Assembly: GCA_026416115.1 (NCBI GenBank)
Contig: JAOAFU010000127.1
Location: 1-35,403, forward strand
DNA length: 35,403 nt
DNA from: Bacteroidales bacterium
GTDB lineage: Bacteria > Bacteroidota > Bacteroidia > Bacteroidales > DTGW01
Direction of reading: 5' to 3'
The notes below the pieces were generated by a model, which did no database searches, was not told where the DNA came from, and saw only the letters and a program-made list of their open reading frames with translations. Both the position numbers and the translations under genes were made by a program. Of this stretch, positions 1 to 8,072 are shown piece after piece; the stretch's first letter is position 1, and every line of letters starts with the position of its first letter.

Positions 1-632
1 ACCAGCGGCATAAGTAAACAGAAAGCTTCGACCGTTCGATCGAGTATATCGGGTACCAACACCTCCTCATCGGCAAGAGGGTGCGAAACGGTATAGCTTT
101 TATACTTGAGTAAATGGATAAAAGGAAAATCGGACGGAAAATCACGAGGTGGACGACTTAACACTGCATCCTCATCGAGTTGAGGAAAATATTGCTTAAA
201 AGCTGGATTATCGATGATGGCTACAAATTCTTCGATATTTTCGTAAATACCCCGCCGCACCTTTTTGAGCAGAGGGGGTTCGGGCATCCAAAGCCCGCCA
301 GCAATCATGCAATTGCCAGGCTCGATATGAAAATAGTATCCGGCTAGCTGACTTTTTTTACCCCCTTTGACCAAATAGGCTCCCATGTTGGTTTTGTATG
401 GAGTTTTGTCGGCCGAAAACCGAATATCGCGATAAATTCGATACGTACAGTCGCGTACCGTGAGATAGGCCAAATCGGCATCGTGTTCGACCATACGAAA
501 AATAAGCGCTTCGACAAAAGCATCGAACTGCGATTTAACCTGTTTGTACCAAAGCTTGTGGGTATCGAACCAAAGTTTATGGTTGTTTTCTTTTAGTTCG
601 CTTAAAAAATCAAATATTTCCTTGTTAATCAT
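1..632 (-). CDS. DUF2461 family protein (3' end cut by window edge)
   Basis: Partial gene of about 210 visible codons; the C-terminus lies outside the window. The translation begins MINKEIFDFLSELKENN, followed by a stretch with KLWFDTHKLWYKQVK, a central YRDIRFSADKTPYKTNMGAY and YYFHIEPGNCMIAGGLW. These are the hallmark segments of the DUF2461 / TIGR02453 family as I recall it; its biochemical role is unknown. The start ATG (632-630) overlaps the TGA stop of the upstream glycosyltransferase (631-629) as ATGA, so the gene is probably translationally coupled to it and is the third gene of an operon with the two glycosyltransferases. Family assignment is from motif recall; function is unassigned. 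Confidence 0.8.
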   Translation of the reverse strand, partial: MINKEIFDFLSELKENNHKLWFDTHKLWYKQVKSQFDAFVEALIFRMVEHDADLAYLTVRDCTYRIYRDIRFSADKTPYKTNMGAYLVKGGKKSQLAGYYFHIEPGNCMIAGGLWMPEPPLLKKVRRGIYENIEEFVAIIDNPAFKQYFPQLDEDAVLSRPPRDFPSDFPFIHLLKYKSYTVSHPLADEEVLVPDILDRTVEAFCLLMPL

Positions 633-1711
633 AATGCTAAAATTTCGATGTATCTTTTGACCATTGACTCGGGTGCAAATTGTTTAACATATTCGAGTGT
701 TTCGTTCCGCTTGGTTTCATCCTGTAACCTATGTTCTAAAGCCTCAATAATTTTTTGGGCAAAAAGCCGGGTATCGGTTACATCCACCAACGTGCCAAAT
801 CGGCCATTTTGTAATACCTCGCGACATGCAGGAATATCGGATGCCACAATTTGTAAACCTACGGCTAAAGCTTCGATAAGGACCGTACCGAAACCTTCGG
901 ACGTTGAGGGTAAGACAAAAATTTTTGCCTTCTGCAACAATTCGGGCACATCGTTGCGCTCGCCCCAAAAAACTACCTGCTGGCTCAATTTGTTTTGGCT
1001 ACAATAATCTTCGAGCATCGAACGTAACGAACCTCTTCCGACAATCCAAAGCTTAGCATTAGGAAGCTTTTCAACAACTAGCTTCCATGCTTTTAGCAGA
1101 GCAATATGGTTTTTTACCGGCTCAAGGTTCGCAACTACTATGGCTATGTTTTCTTGTTTGGGATAAACAGATTGTGAACATAGAAATTTTTGATATTGTA
1201 AACAGTTATATGCAAAGTGAATGTTCCTTTTAGGAAGTAACGGGATTCGTTTAAATGTGTCGTGTATGAACTGAGAGGCACAAATAAGCTTACTACCCAT
1301 AAGATATAGAGGCCAGTGCACATAGTAACTATATAGCAGGTTCTTGAAGCCTTTGGTCTGAGGCTCGCAACCACCATGAACTATGGTTTTGTTAACTCCT
1401 CCCAAACGTGCACCTAAAACTATCCAATGGCTATAACCTTGATTCCAGGATATTAAAATATCGGGTTTAAATTTTCGGCTAGCATGTCTTACCGTCAGGG
1501 TAATGTTTAAACATTTGCTCAAATAGTTTTTGCTATAGGTATCGTGCATTTCGATTTTATCGGTAGCCTCTCTGAATAAAGCTAATAAATCGGCTGGATT
1601 TGAATTAAGGAATAATACATATTGCTCGTGTTCCTTAACCGTAAGCCAGTCGAGTACCAGACGGGGTGTACCCTCGGCTCGAGGAGAAGTTAAAACATGA
1701 AGAATTCTCAT
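629..1711 (-). CDS. GT4-family glycosyltransferase
   Basis: A 360-residue GT-B fold glycosyltransferase of the GT4 type. It would transfer a sugar from a nucleotide-sugar donor to a cell-surface glycan or lipid carrier on the cytoplasmic side. The N-terminal half is an acceptor-binding Rossmann lobe (MRILHVLTSPRAEGTPRLVL). The C-terminal lobe carries a typical donor site: NIAIVVANLEPVKNH, LWIVGRGS, VVFWGERNDVPELLQKA, then FVLPSTSEGFGTVLIEALA with the E-x7-E pattern of retaining GT4 enzymes, and IVASDIPACREVL. Its ATG overlaps the stop of the preceding GT4 gene (ATGA, 1708-1711), and its own stop overlaps the DUF2461 start. Donor and acceptor cannot be read from sequence. Confidence 0.88.
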   Translation of the reverse strand: MRILHVLTSPRAEGTPRLVLDWLTVKEHEQYVLFLNSNPADLLALFREATDKIEMHDTYSKNYLSKCLNITLTVRHASRKFKPDILISWNQGYSHWIVLGARLGGVNKTIVHGGCEPQTKGFKNLLYSYYVHWPLYLMGSKLICASQFIHDTFKRIPLLPKRNIHFAYNCLQYQKFLCSQSVYPKQENIAIVVANLEPVKNHIALLKAWKLVVEKLPNAKLWIVGRGSLRSMLEDYCSQNKLSQQVVFWGERNDVPELLQKAKIFVLPSTSEGFGTVLIEALAVGLQIVASDIPACREVLQNGRFGTLVDVTDTRLFAQKIIEALEHRLQDETKRNETLEYVKQFAPESMVKRYIEILAL

Positions 1712-2997
1712 AGTTGCTGGTAAATTTCGAGTATTTGTCGAGTCATTTGCTTTATCGATGGCAGCTTTGAAATAGTAAAGCTCTCACCTTTTGATTTTTT
1801 TTCGTAAAAAAATTGTATGCAATCGGCCAACTCACTGGCATTACCCCACTCGAATAATAAACCATTTTCCATATGTTGCACTCGTTGGGCTATACCTGCA
1901 GCCCTTGAACCGATAACTGGGACACCCGCTCGAAAAGCTTCGAGCACTACAAAGGGACCCGTCTCGGGCCAAAGCGAAGGGACTACCACAGCATCCATCC
2001 TCCTCATATACGAGACGACCTCGTTGGGAGCTAAAAGTATAGGAGCTCTAAAACGGATGTCTCCACGTATTTTCTTTAGCATTTTACGCCCATAAGCTGT
2101 ATCTCCCCAATAGGGTCCCAAAAAGTGTACCTCGACCGGAAAATTTCGGGGTAACTTTTTAATTGCCTCAATTAAAATATGCACCCCTTTGATGTAGGTA
2201 CATCGACCAATAAATACCAATTTTAATTTACCCGAAAAAGAGATACCCGTTTTATTTTCAATCTCATTATCGGGAATAGTTAGTTCGGCATAATAAATTT
2301 TGTTTTTATCAACTTTATTCAACTTCAATACGTCCTTAACCCAATGGGCATGTACCTGAATGCCTTCGTGCAGTAAATAGGTTTCGTGAAAACTATCAAT
2401 AAAATTATGAACAAGCTTTGGTAACATAAAAAAACGTTTCAAAGCATTTGTCTCGATGTTATCGAACGAAAAGTGGGCTCGACTAAGTAATTGTGCTGCT
2501 ATTAAAGGTAATCCTCTACAAACATAAAGACACTCGCTACATCTTTGAATATCCAATCGGCCGTCGCACAAGTTTTTGCTACGATTGAGCAACGCTCTTT
2601 GCGGACAACTCTGTCCGGGCGAATGATAGGTAAGTAGCGTTTTATAACCCAAGCGTTTTACAATACGAAGATGCGATAGGCTCGCCCCTCCCGACTGATC
2701 GTGAAAATGAACCACATCGGGAGCAAATTCGATCAGCGTTTTTTCAAAAGAATCATCAAATGTTGCCTCATTTTTCCAGTATTGCTCGTGCGAGACCGAA
2801 ACCGAAGGGAGTACTTTAACCCTTATATTTCGATAGCTGTATTCTTTGATTTCTGAAGGAATCCTATCGTCGTGGTGAATCACTACCATGCAGTGGTGCC
2901 CCATATTTTGCAATTCTTCTGCAAGGTGCGCAACAAAAACCTCTTTTCCGCCCGTGTAATAGGGCAAAAAAGAAGCCGGAAGATGCATGATTCTCAT
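1708..2997 (-). CDS. GT4-family glycosyltransferase with a five-cysteine insertion
   Basis: A 429-residue GT-B glycosyltransferase and first gene of the minus-strand operon. The N-terminus MRIMHLPASFLPYYTGGKEVF contains the glycine-rich loop typical of GT4 enzymes. The C-lobe has LVFIGRCTYIKGVHILIEAI, VHFLGPYWGD, VVVPSLWPETGPFVVLEAFR (donor-site acidic motif) and PVIGSRAAGIAQ. Between the lobes sits a cysteine cluster, C131, C144, C153, C156 and C160 (C-x12-C-x8-C-x2-C-x3-C), followed by RGLP. I recall similar clusters in a subset of GT4 proteins; it looks like a metal site but that is inference. Likely role is surface polysaccharide synthesis. A possible minus-strand promoter lies at 3033-3040. 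Confidence 0.88.
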   Translation of the reverse strand: MRIMHLPASFLPYYTGGKEVFVAHLAEELQNMGHHCMVVIHHDDRIPSEIKEYSYRNIRVKVLPSVSVSHEQYWKNEATFDDSFEKTLIEFAPDVVHFHDQSGGASLSHLRIVKRLGYKTLLTYHSPGQSCPQRALLNRSKNLCDGRLDIQRCSECLYVCRGLPLIAAQLLSRAHFSFDNIETNALKRFFMLPKLVHNFIDSFHETYLLHEGIQVHAHWVKDVLKLNKVDKNKIYYAELTIPDNEIENKTGISFSGKLKLVFIGRCTYIKGVHILIEAIKKLPRNFPVEVHFLGPYWGDTAYGRKMLKKIRGDIRFRAPILLAPNEVVSYMRRMDAVVVPSLWPETGPFVVLEAFRAGVPVIGSRAAGIAQRVQHMENGLLFEWGNASELADCIQFFYEKKSKGESFTISKLPSIKQMTRQILEIYQQL

Positions 2998-3032
2998 TTA
3001 GTTTAAGTATAAATTGCACACAAATGAATTTT

Positions 3033-3040
3033 CAAATGTA
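3033..3040 (-). promoter_or_regulatory. possible -7 element (TACATTTG) for the glycosyltransferase operon
   Basis: On the minus strand the bases read TACATTTG, matching the Bacteroidota TAnnTTTG element, about 35 bp ahead of the glycosyltransferase start at 2997. No clear TTTG -33 element is found at the expected distance, so this is weak support. Confidence 0.3.
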
Positions 3041-3055
3041 GAAACTAATTTTCTA

Positions 3056-3087
3056 TTTGGCTTATGTAAAAAATAAAAATAACTTTG
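3056..3087 (+). promoter_or_regulatory. Bacteroidota-type promoter for the flavin reductase gene
   Basis: TTTG at 3056-3059 and TAACTTTG at 3080-3087 are separated by 20 bp, matching the -33 / -7 consensus of Bacteroidota housekeeping promoters (TTTG, about 20 bp, TAnnTTTG). The start codon at 3144 would give a leader of about 50 nt. Confidence 0.6.
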
Positions 3088-3143
3088 TTTGATAAAACTG
3101 AAAGTATCATTATATCAAATTTGTTATCTCTCACTTTGAGGTT

Positions 3144-3671
3144 ATGAGTAAAGAAAATACATCACTTTTCGAATCCATAGAAATTGAAGAAGTAAATGAA
3201 AATTTTTTCCAGCTTCTTAACCACGATTGGATGCTTGTAACAGCTGGTGTTTTAGACGATTTTAACACCATGACTGCCAGCTGGGGAACTTTCGGAATAC
3301 TTTGGAATAAACCAGTAGCTATAATTTTTATTCGTCCACACCGGTATACCTATAATTTTGTTGAGAAGTACGCTCATTTTACGCTCACCTTTTTCGATAC
3401 CCGTTACAAGGATATATTAAATTTTTGTGGTCAACACAGCGGAAAGGATGTAGATAAAGTGAAAGAAACCGGATTGATACCTTACGAGCTATCGTCGGGT
3501 GCAATAACTTTTGAGCAGGGTCGACTGGTTATCGAGTGTCAGAAAATTTACTTCGATGACCTGAAAAACGACCGATTTTTAGACAGGGAAATTATTCACC
3601 GGGCTTATCCTGCCAAAGACTTCCATCGTTTTTATATTGGCGAAATTACCCAGTGTTATAAAAAGCAGTAA
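3144..3671 (+). CDS. flavin reductase-like FMN-binding protein
   Basis: A 175-residue protein of the flavin reductase-like (split-barrel FMN-binding) superfamily, as judged from the early NHDWMLVTAGVLDDFNTMTA, the TASWGTFGILWNKPVA stretch that in this family precedes the FMN contact, FIRPHRYTYNFVEKY, and FTLTFFDTRYKDILNFCGQ. Such proteins bind FMN and carry out NAD(P)H-linked flavin reduction or related redox steps in the cytoplasm; the actual electron acceptor is not predictable. The length fits small family members. It has its own well-formed promoter (3056-3087). A separate promoter follows it for the ArsR regulator, so the ArsR-polA pair need not be co-transcribed with it. Confidence 0.8.
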   Translation: MSKENTSLFESIEIEEVNENFFQLLNHDWMLVTAGVLDDFNTMTASWGTFGILWNKPVAIIFIRPHRYTYNFVEKYAHFTLTFFDTRYKDILNFCGQHSGKDVDKVKETGLIPYELSSGAITFEQGRLVIECQKIYFDDLKNDRFLDREIIHRAYPAKDFHRFYIGEITQCYKKQ

Positions 3672-3676
3672 ACAGC

Positions 3677-3708
3677 ATTGCTGCATATGATATAATTTCA
3701 TAGCTTTG
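3677..3708 (+). promoter_or_regulatory. Bacteroidota-type promoter for the ArsR gene and polA
   Basis: TTG at 3678-3680, a 20-bp spacer, and TAGCTTTG at 3701-3708 match the phylum consensus. The element overlaps the TTG codon at 3706 that opens the longest reading frame, so translation from 3706 is unlikely; ATG 3739 is the better start (ATG 3718 would be almost leaderless). Confidence 0.55.
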
Positions 3709-3738
3709 CATAATCAGATGGTAGTCAAAAATTTAGAG

Positions 3739-4041
3739 ATGTCGTTTACTAATTTAGAACCAGAACAGCTTGTTTACGCCTCAGAAATGCTAAAAGCAAT
3801 GGCGCATCCGCTTCGTATTGCTATTTTAAAAGAACTGGAAAAAAAGCAAAAAATGACGGTTACCGAAATTTTTGAAGCACTTCAAATTCCTCAAGCTGTG
3901 GCTTCGCATCATTTGGGCATACTTAAGAACAAAGGAATAGTTGCTTCGAAACGTGAAGGTAAAAACATTTACTATTTCATTCGCTTGCAGCAGCTCAATC
4001 AGATGCTCGATTGTATTAGTCGTTGTGCTTGCCAATCTTGA
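3739..4041 (+). CDS. ArsR-family winged-helix transcriptional regulator
   Basis: About 100 residues from the preferred start MSFTNLEPEQLVYASEML. The frame extends upstream to 3706 (TTG) but that overlaps a good promoter. The core is a classic ArsR fold: LKAMAHPLRIAILKELEKK, then helix-turn-helix with MTVTEIFEALQIPQAVASHH and LGILKNKGIVASKREGKN, then wing YYFI. These proteins are homodimeric repressors released by metals, redox signals or other ligands. The tail CISRCACQS holds three cysteines, which could form a thiol or metal sensor, but the classic ELCVCDL arsenic site is absent. It lies 12 bp upstream of polA, so the two are probably one transcript and the regulator may autoregulate the pair; that link is inference. 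Confidence 0.82.
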   Translation: MSFTNLEPEQLVYASEMLKAMAHPLRIAILKELEKKQKMTVTEIFEALQIPQAVASHHLGILKNKGIVASKREGKNIYYFIRLQQLNQMLDCISRCACQS

Positions 4042-4053
4042 TGATACGAATTT

Positions 4054-6825
4054 ATGTTAAAGAAATTAGTTCTCATCGACAGCTATGCCCTTATTTATCG
4101 TTCTTACTATGCTTTTATTAGCCGACCGATTTTTGCCCCTAATGGCTTTAATACTTCAGTTATATACGGTTTTCTCCTGACTCTCGACGATATTTTGCGA
4201 AAAGAAAATCCTACCCATCTAGCTGCTGCTTTCGATGTAAGCGGTGTCGAAACGTTTCGACATAAACTTTATCCTGCCTATAAAGCCAATCGTGAAAAAA
4301 CTCCCGAAGAAATTCAAAAATCTGTACCCATCATCAAGGATATACTTCGGTTCATGAATATTCCCATCCTGGAACTGGAGGGATACGAAGCCGACGATGT
4401 AATTGGTACTATTGCCGAAAAAGCCAGGCTTCATAATTTTGAAGTGCTTATAGTTACTCCCGATAAAGACTATGCCCAACTCGTAAAAGAAGGAATAAAA
4501 ATATACAAACCCAAAAAATCGGGAAACGAGGGTGAAATACTCGATGTTGAGGCTGTAAAAAATATATTTTCTGTTGAGGACCCTTCTCAAGTAATCGATA
4601 TTCTTGCCCTGTGGGGTGATACAGCCGATAATGTGCCAGGTGTTAAAGGGATAGGGGAGGTTACAGCGAAAAAACTTATAGCTCAGTACCATTCGGTTGA
4701 AAATTTGCTTGAACATTTAAACGAATTAAATGCCTCCCAGCGCGAAAAAATAGCCGAAGCCGCCGATATGCTTAAACTTTCGAAAAAGCTTGTAACCATC
4801 GATACACAAGTTCCTGTCGATTTTGATGAAAACCACTTCGTCCGGAAACCTTTTGAAGAAAAAGAGCTGAAAAAAATATTCGAAGAGCTGAATTTTAAAT
4901 CTCTCATGCCGAAATTTTTTCCAAGCGAACAACAAACTACACCCAAAAAACAAACTTCGTACATACAAACCAGCCTATTTGATGCTCCAACAGCCGGCCA
5001 TACGCAAAGTTCTTTCGACACAGTATCTAATGTTCCTCATCAGTATTACCTCATCGAAAATGACGACCAAATCGAAAAACTTGTCGAAAAGTTGTCTGAA
5101 TGTCCAGAGTTTTGCTTCGATACAGAGACTACTGGCTTATCGCCCCATACCGATCAGTTGGCAGGAATTTCTTTTTGTTTAAAACCTCACGAAGCATATT
5201 ATTTGTCTTTGCCTCAAAATTTCTTCCATGCAAAAAGAATTCTTGAAAAATTTAAATTGATTTTTGAAAATCCTGCAATAGTCAAAATAGGGCATAACCT
5301 CAAATTCGATATTCTTTTCTTAAATCGTTACGAGCTTAATGTTAATGGTCGATTGTTCGATACCATGCTGGCTCATTATTTGATACAGCCCGAACAAAGC
5401 CATAAGCTCGATAATCTGGCTCGTAAATATCTCAATTATAGCCCAATACCTATCGAAAATCTTATAGGTAAGAAAGGAGTTGGTCAGCTTAAAATGACGC
5501 AGGTTCCCCTTAACCAGATATGCGAGTATGCCTGCGAAGATGCCGATATTTCACTGCAAATAAAGCCTTTTTTAGAAAAAGAACTCGATAGGCTTGGATT
5601 GTCGCATCTTTTTTACCAAATCGAATCGCGATTACTCGAGGTGCTTATCGATATGGAAAAAAATGGATTTGCGCTCGATGTCGATTATCTTAATCAATAT
5701 AAAATAACTCTTCAAAACGAAATTATTGAGCTGGAAAAAGAAATTTATACGCTTGCCGAAAGTACTTTTAATATAGCTTCACCACGACAGTTGGGCGAGA
5801 TACTTTTCGAAAAACTTAAAATACCCTACGAAGCAAAACTTACCAAAACCAAGCAATACTCGACTAATGAGGAAACCCTTCAACAGCTTATCGATAAGCA
5901 TCCCATTGTAGGTAAGATTCTCGATTATCGTGGGTTAACCAAACTGCTCTCAACCTATGTCGAAGCATTACCCAAACTAATTAATCCACATACAGGGAAA
6001 ATACACACCTCCTTTAACCAAACATTAACCGTTACCGGCCGGTTAAGTTCTAATAACCCCAATCTTCAAAACATTCCTATACGCGATGAAAAGGGACGCG
6101 AAATTCGCAAAGCCTTTATTCCTAGCCAAGGAAATATATTACTTTCGGCCGACTATTCGCAAATCGAACTTCGAATAATGGCTCATATGAGCGACGATCA
6201 AAATATGATAGATGCCTTTCTTAGCGACGCCGATATTCATGCTGCTACAGCAGCAAAAATTTTTAAAATACCACTCGAAGCTGTCGACCGAGAACAAAGA
6301 AGAAAAGCCAAAACGGCTAATTTCGGTATCATTTACGGCATATCAGCTTTTGGCCTTGCTCAACGTATGAATATTTCAAGAAAAGAAGCAAACGAACTTA
6401 TTACCGAGTATTTTAAAACTTTCCCCGGTGTCCAGCGCTATATGAATGATATAATACAATTTGCACGCGAAAATGGATATGTCGAAACGCTTTTCAAACG
6501 GCGGAGGTATTTACCCGATATTCATTCGCAAAACGCAACCGTAAGAGGTATGGCCGAAAGAAACGCTATCAATAGTCCCATTCAGGGTTCGGCAGCCGAC
6601 ATTATTAAGGTAGCCATGATTAATATTTTTGAAAAGCTACGACAACAAAACCTGAAAAGCAAAATGATTCTTCAGGTGCACGACGAATTGGTATTTGATG
6701 TAGTTACCGACGAACTTGAAACTGTTAGTACTTTGGTTAAATTTGAGATGGAAAATGCCTGTCAATTAAAGGTCCCTTTAAAAGTAGATATTGGAACCGG
6801 TAAAAATTGGCTTGAGGCTCATTGA
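4054..6825 (+). CDS. polA: DNA polymerase I
   Basis: A 923-residue three-domain DNA polymerase I for Okazaki fragment maturation and repair synthesis. The 5'-nuclease domain occupies about residues 1-290 (LVLIDSYALIYRSYYAF, LEGYEADDVIGTIAEKA, LWGDTADNVPGVKGIGEVTA). The 3'-5' exonuclease starts near residue 335 and keeps its catalytic set: FDTETTGL (Exo I), IGHNLKFDILF (Exo II), YACEDADISL (Exo III), so proofreading should be active. The polymerase domain carries motif A LLSADYSQIELRIMAHMSDD, motif B RRKAKTANFGIIYGISAFGL (phenylalanine at the ddNTP-discrimination position) and motif C ILQVHDELVFDV. Length is typical. It follows the ArsR gene by 12 bp. An 89-bp gap separates it from the response regulator downstream. 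Confidence 0.97.
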   Translation: MLKKLVLIDSYALIYRSYYAFISRPIFAPNGFNTSVIYGFLLTLDDILRKENPTHLAAAFDVSGVETFRHKLYPAYKANREKTPEEIQKSVPIIKDILRFMNIPILELEGYEADDVIGTIAEKARLHNFEVLIVTPDKDYAQLVKEGIKIYKPKKSGNEGEILDVEAVKNIFSVEDPSQVIDILALWGDTADNVPGVKGIGEVTAKKLIAQYHSVENLLEHLNELNASQREKIAEAADMLKLSKKLVTIDTQVPVDFDENHFVRKPFEEKELKKIFEELNFKSLMPKFFPSEQQTTPKKQTSYIQTSLFDAPTAGHTQSSFDTVSNVPHQYYLIENDDQIEKLVEKLSECPEFCFDTETTGLSPHTDQLAGISFCLKPHEAYYLSLPQNFFHAKRILEKFKLIFENPAIVKIGHNLKFDILFLNRYELNVNGRLFDTMLAHYLIQPEQSHKLDNLARKYLNYSPIPIENLIGKKGVGQLKMTQVPLNQICEYACEDADISLQIKPFLEKELDRLGLSHLFYQIESRLLEVLIDMEKNGFALDVDYLNQYKITLQNEIIELEKEIYTLAESTFNIASPRQLGEILFEKLKIPYEAKLTKTKQYSTNEETLQQLIDKHPIVGKILDYRGLTKLLSTYVEALPKLINPHTGKIHTSFNQTLTVTGRLSSNNPNLQNIPIRDEKGREIRKAFIPSQGNILLSADYSQIELRIMAHMSDDQNMIDAFLSDADIHAATAAKIFKIPLEAVDREQRRKAKTANFGIIYGISAFGLAQRMNISRKEANELITEYFKTFPGVQRYMNDIIQFARENGYVETLFKRRRYLPDIHSQNATVRGMAERNAINSPIQGSAADIIKVAMINIFEKLRQQNLKSKMILQVHDELVFDVVTDELETVSTLVKFEMENACQLKVPLKVDIGTGKNWLEAH

Positions 6826-6914
6826 AAAATATCTTATGCTTTTTACAAGAATTTTTTCTAACTTGCGTCTAACTTAAATGTTTACATACAAAAACTCCAA
6901 ATGCTACTACAAAA

Positions 6915-8060
6915 ATGAAAATACTGGTTGCCGATGACTCTAAACTCATTTTATCACTCATATCGTCCCTTCTTAAAACAGTCGATGAACACTGCCAGGT
7001 ACTAACTGCAATCAATGGTGCCGAAGCTATAGAACAGGCCGAAAAAGAAAAACCGGATCTAATCCTTATGGACTGGCAGATGCCGACTCTATCGGGGATA
7101 GAAGCCCTTAAAAAAATTAAAGAAACACCCCATACTCAACACATTCCGGTGATTATGCTTACAGCTTCCGAAAACACTGCTGAAGCTTTTCAATATGGTG
7201 CAACCGATTTTATTCAAAAACCTTTTCAGAAAGAAGAATTTCTGACCCGTGTTCGTAACATTATGGCCGCTTCTAAAGCTTCAAAAGAATCGGAAGAAGA
7301 TAAAATTAAAAACGAATGGCTGAATCTGGAAATAGAAAGAGACCGACTCCGAAATCTTAAAGAAACACTCATTAAGCAAAAAAAGGAAATTACCCAAGTT
7401 GTAGGAAAAATTAAATCTCTACATCAAAAATACTACATCGAATCTTCCAGTATTCGGGAAAATTTACTGCATCATTTCTTGATCTCATATCCCATGTTCG
7501 ATATCCCCTCTCATATGCTATGGGTAAAAAGACACGATAACCAAAACATTTGTATTGCCATATGCTTGTTCAAGATAAAAGGGATACCCGCTTTCCTCTC
7601 AGCATTCAATTGCGAGAAAATATTAGAATCGACTATTTTGTCCGATGAAATTGATATTAATTCAGTTTTTCGAACAGTTAGTTCTTCTTTGAGAACAGAA
7701 TTGGGTTCGGAGTTCTGTTTTTGCCTATTACGAATAAATACTAAAGATCATATACTTTCGCTACATACAGAAGGAGTTCCCTTATTTCTTTTCCAAAATA
7801 ATGAGTTTAAAAAAATTGACTCCGAAAATGCTCAAATTACCTACTCTTCTGATAATATTTTGTATGCTATTCAAAATGGTTTTCTCGAACAAACGGACAC
7901 ATCAAATTCACAAGATGTTTTTATAGAATATTTTCAACAACACGGAAATTTACCTTTCGACAAACAAAAAGCAACCATAGAAGATAACATTCGAAACTGG
8001 CAAAGAGAACTCCGTCAGGTTAATGATATCATGGTACTTGGATTAAAACTAGCATTTTAA
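6915..8060 (+). CDS. response regulator: receiver, coiled coil, degenerate SpoIIE/PP2C-like domain
   Basis: A 381-residue protein. Residues 1-120 are an intact receiver: acidic pocket D7/D8, phospho-acceptor D53 (LILMDWQMPTLSG), T83 (VIMLTAS) and K102 (FIQKPFQ). Residues 121-185 are charged and probably coiled coil (KIKNEWLNLEIERDRLRNLK). Residues about 188-381 follow the layout of Bacteroidota SpoIIE/PP2C phosphatase domains but have lost the metal ligands: DIPSHMLW where DxVSGDFYW is usual, ICLFKIKGIPAFLSA for ADVTGHGVPGAF, ILYAIQNGFLEQTD for LYTDGxxE, and a closing NDIMVLGLKL for DDITVLxxK. The phosphatase reading is my alignment by eye. It is probably a phospho-dependent binding module without catalysis. 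The GH105 gene begins 12 bp downstream, suggesting one transcript. Confidence 0.78.
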   Translation: MKILVADDSKLILSLISSLLKTVDEHCQVLTAINGAEAIEQAEKEKPDLILMDWQMPTLSGIEALKKIKETPHTQHIPVIMLTASENTAEAFQYGATDFIQKPFQKEEFLTRVRNIMAASKASKESEEDKIKNEWLNLEIERDRLRNLKETLIKQKKEITQVVGKIKSLHQKYYIESSSIRENLLHHFLISYPMFDIPSHMLWVKRHDNQNICIAICLFKIKGIPAFLSAFNCEKILESTILSDEIDINSVFRTVSSSLRTELGSEFCFCLLRINTKDHILSLHTEGVPLFLFQNNEFKKIDSENAQITYSSDNILYAIQNGFLEQTDTSNSQDVFIEYFQQHGNLPFDKQKATIEDNIRNWQRELRQVNDIMVLGLKLAF

Positions 8061-8072
8061 TTTTAGAAATTT

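Noticed and set aside
648-1007. Open frame antisense to the first glycosyltransferase
   Set aside because: It is the complement of a well-supported GT4 gene and has no domain of its own; other antisense frames across the window were dismissed for the same reason.
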